Both the position numbers and the translations under genes were made by a program. From CAYMZZ01 sp047600605 (GTDB lineage Bacteria; Bacteroidota; Bacteroidia; Chitinophagales; Chitinophagaceae), in assembly GCA_047600605.1 (NCBI GenBank), contig JASGKK010000001.1:434001-498000 (forward strand): a stretch of 64,000 nucleotides of DNA. The letters are read 5' to 3'. Below are positions 60,391 to 64,000 of this stretch, one piece after another; position 1 is the stretch's first letter; every line of letters begins with the position of its first letter. The notes beneath the pieces were generated by a model. It was given only the letters and a program-made list of their open reading frames with translations. It was not told the DNA's origin and did not search any database.

Positions 60391-61248
60391 TTAACCCAGG
60401 TACGCTTTCAGTGCGCTGCTGTACCGGGCTTTTTGTAAACGTTTGATCGCTCTTTCCTTGATCTGGCGGATACGCTCTTTGGTAAGGTCGTATTTCTGAC
60501 CAATCTGTTCGATGGTCACGCCCTGCTCGCCATCCAGGCCAAAGTAGGCATTTACGATCTCTGCTTCACGGGGGCTGAGTGATTTCAGCACACGACGGAT
60601 CTCGTTGCGCAGAGAGTCTTTCATGACATCGTCATCTGTATCATCAGAACCTTCCAGCAGGTCGCCCATGGCTACATCTTCGGCTTCGTGCACAGGGGCA
60701 TCAAGTGAAGTGTGACGGGTATTGCTCTGGAAAATATTGTTGATCTCAGTCTCGCTCATTTCAAGCAGTTCGGCCAGTTCTTCTGTAGAAGGTTCCCGCT
60801 CATGCTCCTGCTCGAATGCCATATAGGCTTTGTTGGCTTTGTTGTAAGTACCGATTTTGTTCTGGGGCAAACGAACCAGGCGGCCCTGCTCGGCCAAAGC
60901 CTGCAGAATCGACTGACGGATCCACCATACGGCATACGAAATGAATTTGAAACCTTTGGTTTCATCGAAGCGCTGGGCAGCCTTGATCAGACCGAGGTTA
61001 CCTTCATTGATCAGGTCACTCAGTGATAACCCCTGGTGCTGGTATTGTTTTGCAACAGATACCACGAAACGCAGGTTAGCCTGTACCAGTTTGTCCAGTG
61101 CTTTTTGGTCACCCATCTTAATCCGCTGGGCCAGTGTCGTCTCCTCTTCAGGAGTGATCATGGAAATTTTAGAAATCTCCTGCAAGTACTTTTCGACCGC
61201 CTGGGAATCCCTGTTGGTAATCTGGGTAGCAATTTTTAGCTGCCTCAT
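60391..61248 (-). CDS. rpoD: Primary RNA polymerase sigma factor (RpoD/SigA, Bacteroidota type)
   Basis: This 285-residue protein lacks the long region 1.1 of E. coli RpoD, as in sigma-ABfr of Bacteroides. Region 1.2 is DSQAVEKYLQEISKISMITPEEE; region 2 has NLRFVVSVAKQYQHQGLSLSDLINEGNLGLIKAA and FKFISYAVWWIRQSI; region 3 follows; region 4.2 has GVTIEQIGQKYDLTKERIRQIKERAIKRL. It recognises the TAnnTTTG promoters that are also seen in this window. It is transcribed alone. Confidence 0.97.
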   Translation of the reverse strand: MRQLKIATQITNRDSQAVEKYLQEISKISMITPEEETTLAQRIKMGDQKALDKLVQANLRFVVSVAKQYQHQGLSLSDLINEGNLGLIKAAQRFDETKGFKFISYAVWWIRQSILQALAEQGRLVRLPQNKIGTYNKANKAYMAFEQEHEREPSTEELAELLEMSETEINNIFQSNTRHTSLDAPVHEAEDVAMGDLLEGSDDTDDDVMKDSLRNEIRRVLKSLSPREAEIVNAYFGLDGEQGVTIEQIGQKYDLTKERIRQIKERAIKRLQKARYSSALKAYLG

Positions 61249-61512
61249 AATGATTCATCAATTTAGTAATAACAACAAATAGTAGACAGTCTTTGTTTGC
61301 AGTAAGTTGCAAATGGGTAGAATTTTGAAAACCGTCCAAGTCCGTCTGCAAAAATACGTCACGCAGGCTGAATCTCATAGCTTTTGTGCATAATTCTTCC
61401 CACCCCAGCCTTCGCAAACGTTGCCGGGAAATGCCGTTGCCGGCGCTAATGCAGGCTGGGACTGAATTACAGACCAGCAGCTCTTTTTTGGATTAGTAAA
61501 AACAAACAGTGA
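61249..61512. other. Gene-free gap upstream of rpoD with a structured inverted repeat
   Basis: CCCAGCCT (61404-61411) and AGGCTGGG (61453-61460) pair around a 41-base GC-rich loop that itself holds repeated CCGGCAACG-like words on the minus strand. It lies between the lgt stop and the rpoD start. I see no good T-run, so it may be an RNA structure in the rpoD leader or a weak lgt terminator. No other feature is apparent. Confidence 0.45.
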
Positions 61513-62676
61513 TCAGACTGTGGATTTCGTCTGCTTTGCCCGCCGGGTCAGGTAAAACCAAAGACCCAGACCGGAAAGAAACAGAAGCGTTGAAATCACT
61601 TCGGCCTGTGTGGGATGAAATCCGAAAATAGAAAGCCGGGTGTTTACTCTTATTTTTTCTATAAGAAACCGCTCCAGCCCATTGACCATCAGATATATGG
61701 CAAAAAGAGTACCCGGCACTTTCAGTCGTTTGCGCAATGACCAGAGCAAGGCAAACAACAGCAGCCCCATGATCACCTCATAAAAAGGGGTGGGATAAAC
61801 CGGTACAGGCAGTTCATTGCAATATTTACCTACACACCCGGGAATCGGTGAGCCCGATTCATTTACATTATGCGGATAGGTATATGACCACATCCAGTCG
61901 GGTAGCCAGGAAAAAGGTTTGGGATTCAGATTTTCTATACCCCAGTCTCCATCGCCGGATACCTGGCAGCCGATACGTCCCACACCATAAGCGAGCATGA
62001 GCGCCGGAGCAGCGGCATCATTCAGATGCCAGAAGCCAATCTTGTGTTTGCGGGCATACAGCCATATGGCAATTGCAGCACAGATAAGACCGCCATAAAA
62101 AGTAAGACCTGCCGGTGAAAACAGATAGGAAGAAGGATTTTTCAGAAAATCACTCCAGTTTTCAAAAATGTCAAAAAGCTTGGCACCAGCCAGCCCGAAT
62201 ATCAATGCCAGTATGGTCATTTCCCCTACCCTGTCCTGTGGCCAGATCCGCACAGTCCGTTTTTCGGGTTTAGTCAGCTTCTGTTTATTCTTATCATACC
62301 ATTTCAGTCCTGCAAATAATAAACCGAGCCCGATACCTGCCGGCCAGCTTCCGATACCGGAAAAAATAAAGCTTTGCGGATCTTCTGTGGCTGAATTGTC
62401 CATGATGAACAGCCCGATAATCTTATACCCCAACAAAAAACCAAGCAGGAAATTAAGAATAAGCTCCACTGCTGTAGCGGGCTGGCCCACCATCATCTGC
62501 ATTTCAGTCGGCTGCAACAAACCCTGACTGCTTTTCCGTTTCAACTCGGCGGAGAGCACCAGCGCTGCCAGGATAAAGGAGATGGCCACAAAGAAACCAA
62601 ACGAATTCACAAAACGGAGCACTTTCCATTCTACACCAAACAGATCATGGAAAGCAAAATATAGGTTGGGATACAT
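61513..62676 (-). CDS. lgt: Prolipoprotein diacylglyceryl transferase
   Basis: This 387-residue protein with about seven helices transfers diacylglycerol to lipobox Cys residues. The Lgt signature appears as YGVGRIGCQVSGDGDWG in place of the textbook GRxGNFxNxE. It also has FYGGLICAAIAIWLYARKHKIGFW and a C-terminal VNGLERFLIEKIRVN with the conserved Arg/Glu. Its length is above the usual 260-330 residues, as in other Bacteroidota. The several lipoproteins in this window would be its substrates. Confidence 0.93.
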   Translation of the reverse strand: MYPNLYFAFHDLFGVEWKVLRFVNSFGFFVAISFILAALVLSAELKRKSSQGLLQPTEMQMMVGQPATAVELILNFLLGFLLGYKIIGLFIMDNSATEDPQSFIFSGIGSWPAGIGLGLLFAGLKWYDKNKQKLTKPEKRTVRIWPQDRVGEMTILALIFGLAGAKLFDIFENWSDFLKNPSSYLFSPAGLTFYGGLICAAIAIWLYARKHKIGFWHLNDAAAPALMLAYGVGRIGCQVSGDGDWGIENLNPKPFSWLPDWMWSYTYPHNVNESGSPIPGCVGKYCNELPVPVYPTPFYEVIMGLLLFALLWSLRKRLKVPGTLFAIYLMVNGLERFLIEKIRVNTRLSIFGFHPTQAEVISTLLFLSGLGLWFYLTRRAKQTKSTV

Positions 62677-62735
62677 GGACCAATGGTTGTTTTAAGCTGG
62701 CGAATATACAATCGAAAATCAGGATGTGGTAAAAT

Positions 62736-62767
62736 AAAAAATACCCTCCGGAATGGAAGGTATTTTT
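62736..62767 (-). terminator. Terminator after the bacilliredoxin gene
   Basis: AAAAATACC-C-TCC pairs with GGA-A-GGTATTTTT around GGAAT, with T/A tracts on both sides, 23 bases past the bacilliredoxin stop. Confidence 0.85.
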
Positions 62768-62789
62768 ATATAAATGATCTGTATGCTCC

Positions 62790-63209
62790 TTAATTGGTGC
62801 AATGTTCTTCAAATGCACCGATCAGATTGTGTGCAATCATCTGTGCAGGACGACCTTCGATCTGATGACGTTCGATAAAATGAACCAGTTCGCCATTTTT
62901 GAAAAGAGCGATAGCAGGTGAAGAAGGAGGATAAGGAAGCAGGTGCTCACGCAGACGTGATACAGCCTCAATATCAAAACCGGCAAAAGTAGTGGTCAGA
63001 AAAGTGGGCTTTTGTTTGGCATTAAATACCGCCATCAATACACCCGGACGGGCACTACCGGCCGAACAGCCGCATACGGAATTGATCATTACCAGGGTTG
63101 TTCCTTCTTTTTTAAGTTGGTTGTCAACGTCTTCTGAAGTAAGTAATTCAGAAAAACCGTTGTCGGTCAGTTCCTCTTTCATAGGAACCACTATTTCCTG
63201 TGGATACAT
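62790..63209 (-). CDS. BrxA/BrxB-family bacilliredoxin
   Basis: This 139-residue protein has the family CxC active site in INSVCGCSAGSARPG (Cys46, Cys48). The thioredoxin-like fold is seen before and after (LKKEGTTLVMIN; SPAIALFKNGELVHFIERHQIEG). It matches the YphP/YqiW group (DUF1094), which removes bacillithiol from proteins. Many Bacteroidota lack bacillithiol genes or use another thiol, so the physiological partner here is uncertain. Confidence 0.93.
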   Translation of the reverse strand: MYPQEIVVPMKEELTDNGFSELLTSEDVDNQLKKEGTTLVMINSVCGCSAGSARPGVLMAVFNAKQKPTFLTTTFAGFDIEAVSRLREHLLPYPPSSPAIALFKNGELVHFIERHQIEGRPAQMIAHNLIGAFEEHCTN

Positions 63210-63431
63210 ATTTTATGTGTTTAAGAATGCAACGCGAAATTACTGAAAAAGTTGAGCGGTTTTGCGAAAATGACATTATGGCCTATTTCATGCGCATGAT
63301 AAGACGTTTTGGCATTTATTTAATTTGTTTTAGTCGCAAATGACAGCAAAAAGAGGGGTTTTGGCAGCTGGTACATGGTTTGAAAAGAGGTGAATGTACT
63401 TAAGCATTTAAAAACATTAAATAACAGGACT

Positions 63432-63887
63432 ATGACAATGGTAAAATTCAACCGCCGCCCCTTTGATGGAGGCTTTAACAATTTGTTTGATGACTTTTTT
63501 GCCGGCTTACCCGTCTATCAGAAAAATAACGGTCAGCAGGCGAATGGGTTCGCTCCGGTAAACATTAAGGAAACCGAAAGCACTTATTCAGTGGAGCTGG
63601 TGGCACCGGGTTTTGACAAAGGAGATTTTAAAGTAACTGTAGAAGATAATGTACTGACAATCTCCGCCCAGCATCAGAGTGAAGAGAAAAAGGAAGAAAC
63701 CGTAGAAAACAAGACCCGTGAATTGCGCCGTGAGTATGCATACAGGTCTGTGAAAAGATCTTTCACACTCGACGAAAAAATTGATACAGCTGGTATCGAA
63801 GCCAAATACACAAATGGTGTACTGGCATTAAACCTTCCGAAGAAAGCGGAAGTCAAACAGACAGCAAAAGAAATCAGTATTCAGTAA
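63432..63887 (+). CDS. Small heat-shock protein (Hsp20/alpha-crystallin)
   Basis: The start at 63432 (MTMVKFNRRPFDGGFNNLF) gives 151 residues; the ATG six bases later is equally possible, and the GTG at 63390 is not. The N-terminal arm (FDDFFAGLPVYQ) is followed by the alpha-crystallin domain (about 40-135, VNIKETESTYSVELVAPGF, then VEDNVLTISAQ, GVLALNLPKK) and a short C-terminal tail with the I-x-I-type anchor EISIQ. It holds unfolding proteins under stress. Confidence 0.94.
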   Translation: MTMVKFNRRPFDGGFNNLFDDFFAGLPVYQKNNGQQANGFAPVNIKETESTYSVELVAPGFDKGDFKVTVEDNVLTISAQHQSEEKKEETVENKTRELRREYAYRSVKRSFTLDEKIDTAGIEAKYTNGVLALNLPKKAEVKQTAKEISIQ

Positions 63888-63933
63888 ACGAATTATAACA
63901 GTCTTTCTCATAAGCAGTTGGTTTTGGTTTACA

Positions 63934-63962
63934 CCCTGTCGTTTCCACGACGGGGTTTTTTA
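63934..63962 (+). terminator. Terminator after the Hsp20 gene
   Basis: CCCTGTCGT pairs with ACGACGGGG (one mismatch) around TTCC, followed by seven T residues. Confidence 0.88.
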
Positions 63963-64000
63963 TTCCAACCCTTTTTGGTTCAGCTGCTTTGCAGAAAATG

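Overview
The window looks like chromosomal core DNA of a Bacteroidota bacterium, most likely of the Chitinophagaceae or a close relative. Four things point there: a short primary sigma factor (285 residues) of the Bacteroidota kind; a type IX secretion (T9SS) C-terminal sorting domain; families largely confined to this phylum (DUF5686, DUF3822, DUF2027-Smr, DUF2268-like zincin with a TPR-end segment); and promoter elements of the TAnnTTTG type with little Shine-Dalgarno signal. I see no phage, IS element, CRISPR array or obvious genomic island.

Layout. 1-6.1 kb: 3' part of an OmpA protein with thrombospondin-3 repeats, a secreted subtilase, a DinB-family protein and a Prc-type tail-specific protease. 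6.1-12 kb: tRNA-His, a DUF445 membrane protein, an outer-membrane receptor-like barrel, an NTF2-like lipoprotein, a Crp/Fnr regulator and a membrane protein. 12-15 kb: two coupled glycosyltransferases and a convergent FtsE-like ATPase. 15-18 kb: a BlaI-type repressor coupled to an unusual fusion (M56 BlaR1-like protease, peptidoglycan amidase, plug-like segment, T9SS tail). 18-24.4 kb: purM, ribF, a lipoprotein, holA and two paralogous coiled-coil membrane proteins, one frameshifted. 24.7-43 kb: TonB receptor, purC, lactonase, trhO, DUF5686 protein, penicillin acylase, zincin, phytase-esterase-like lipoprotein, AlkD-like protein, lipoprotein and CPBP protease. 43-54 kb: rnpB, a DUF2027-Smr protein, an amino-acid permease, and a housekeeping run on the minus strand (DUF3822, rsmD, formyl-THF ligase, lpxK, rnr, prenyl synthase), then folB and trxB. 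54-60 kb: a complete RND efflux operon. 60-64 kb: the primary sigma factor, lgt, a bacilliredoxin and a small heat-shock protein.

Two signals stand out. (1) The BlaI/M56 pair at 15.06-18.0 kb has two 16-bp palindromic operators exactly 20 bp apart around a candidate promoter. Its M56 partner carries no penicillin-binding sensor. It carries an apparently intact zinc amidase, a SusC-like plug segment and a T9SS tail. This could be a cell-wall-sensing proteolytic switch of a kind I do not recognise. (2) Several intergenic regions hold inverted pairs of short-period (about 8-9 bp) repeats. The families are unrelated in sequence (GATTTGAA-like, AAGTTTTAAGT-like, GGGTTTAAAGAGTTTAAA-like, GGTAAAAG-like) but share one architecture. 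One pair is a perfect 32-bp inverted repeat next to rnpB.
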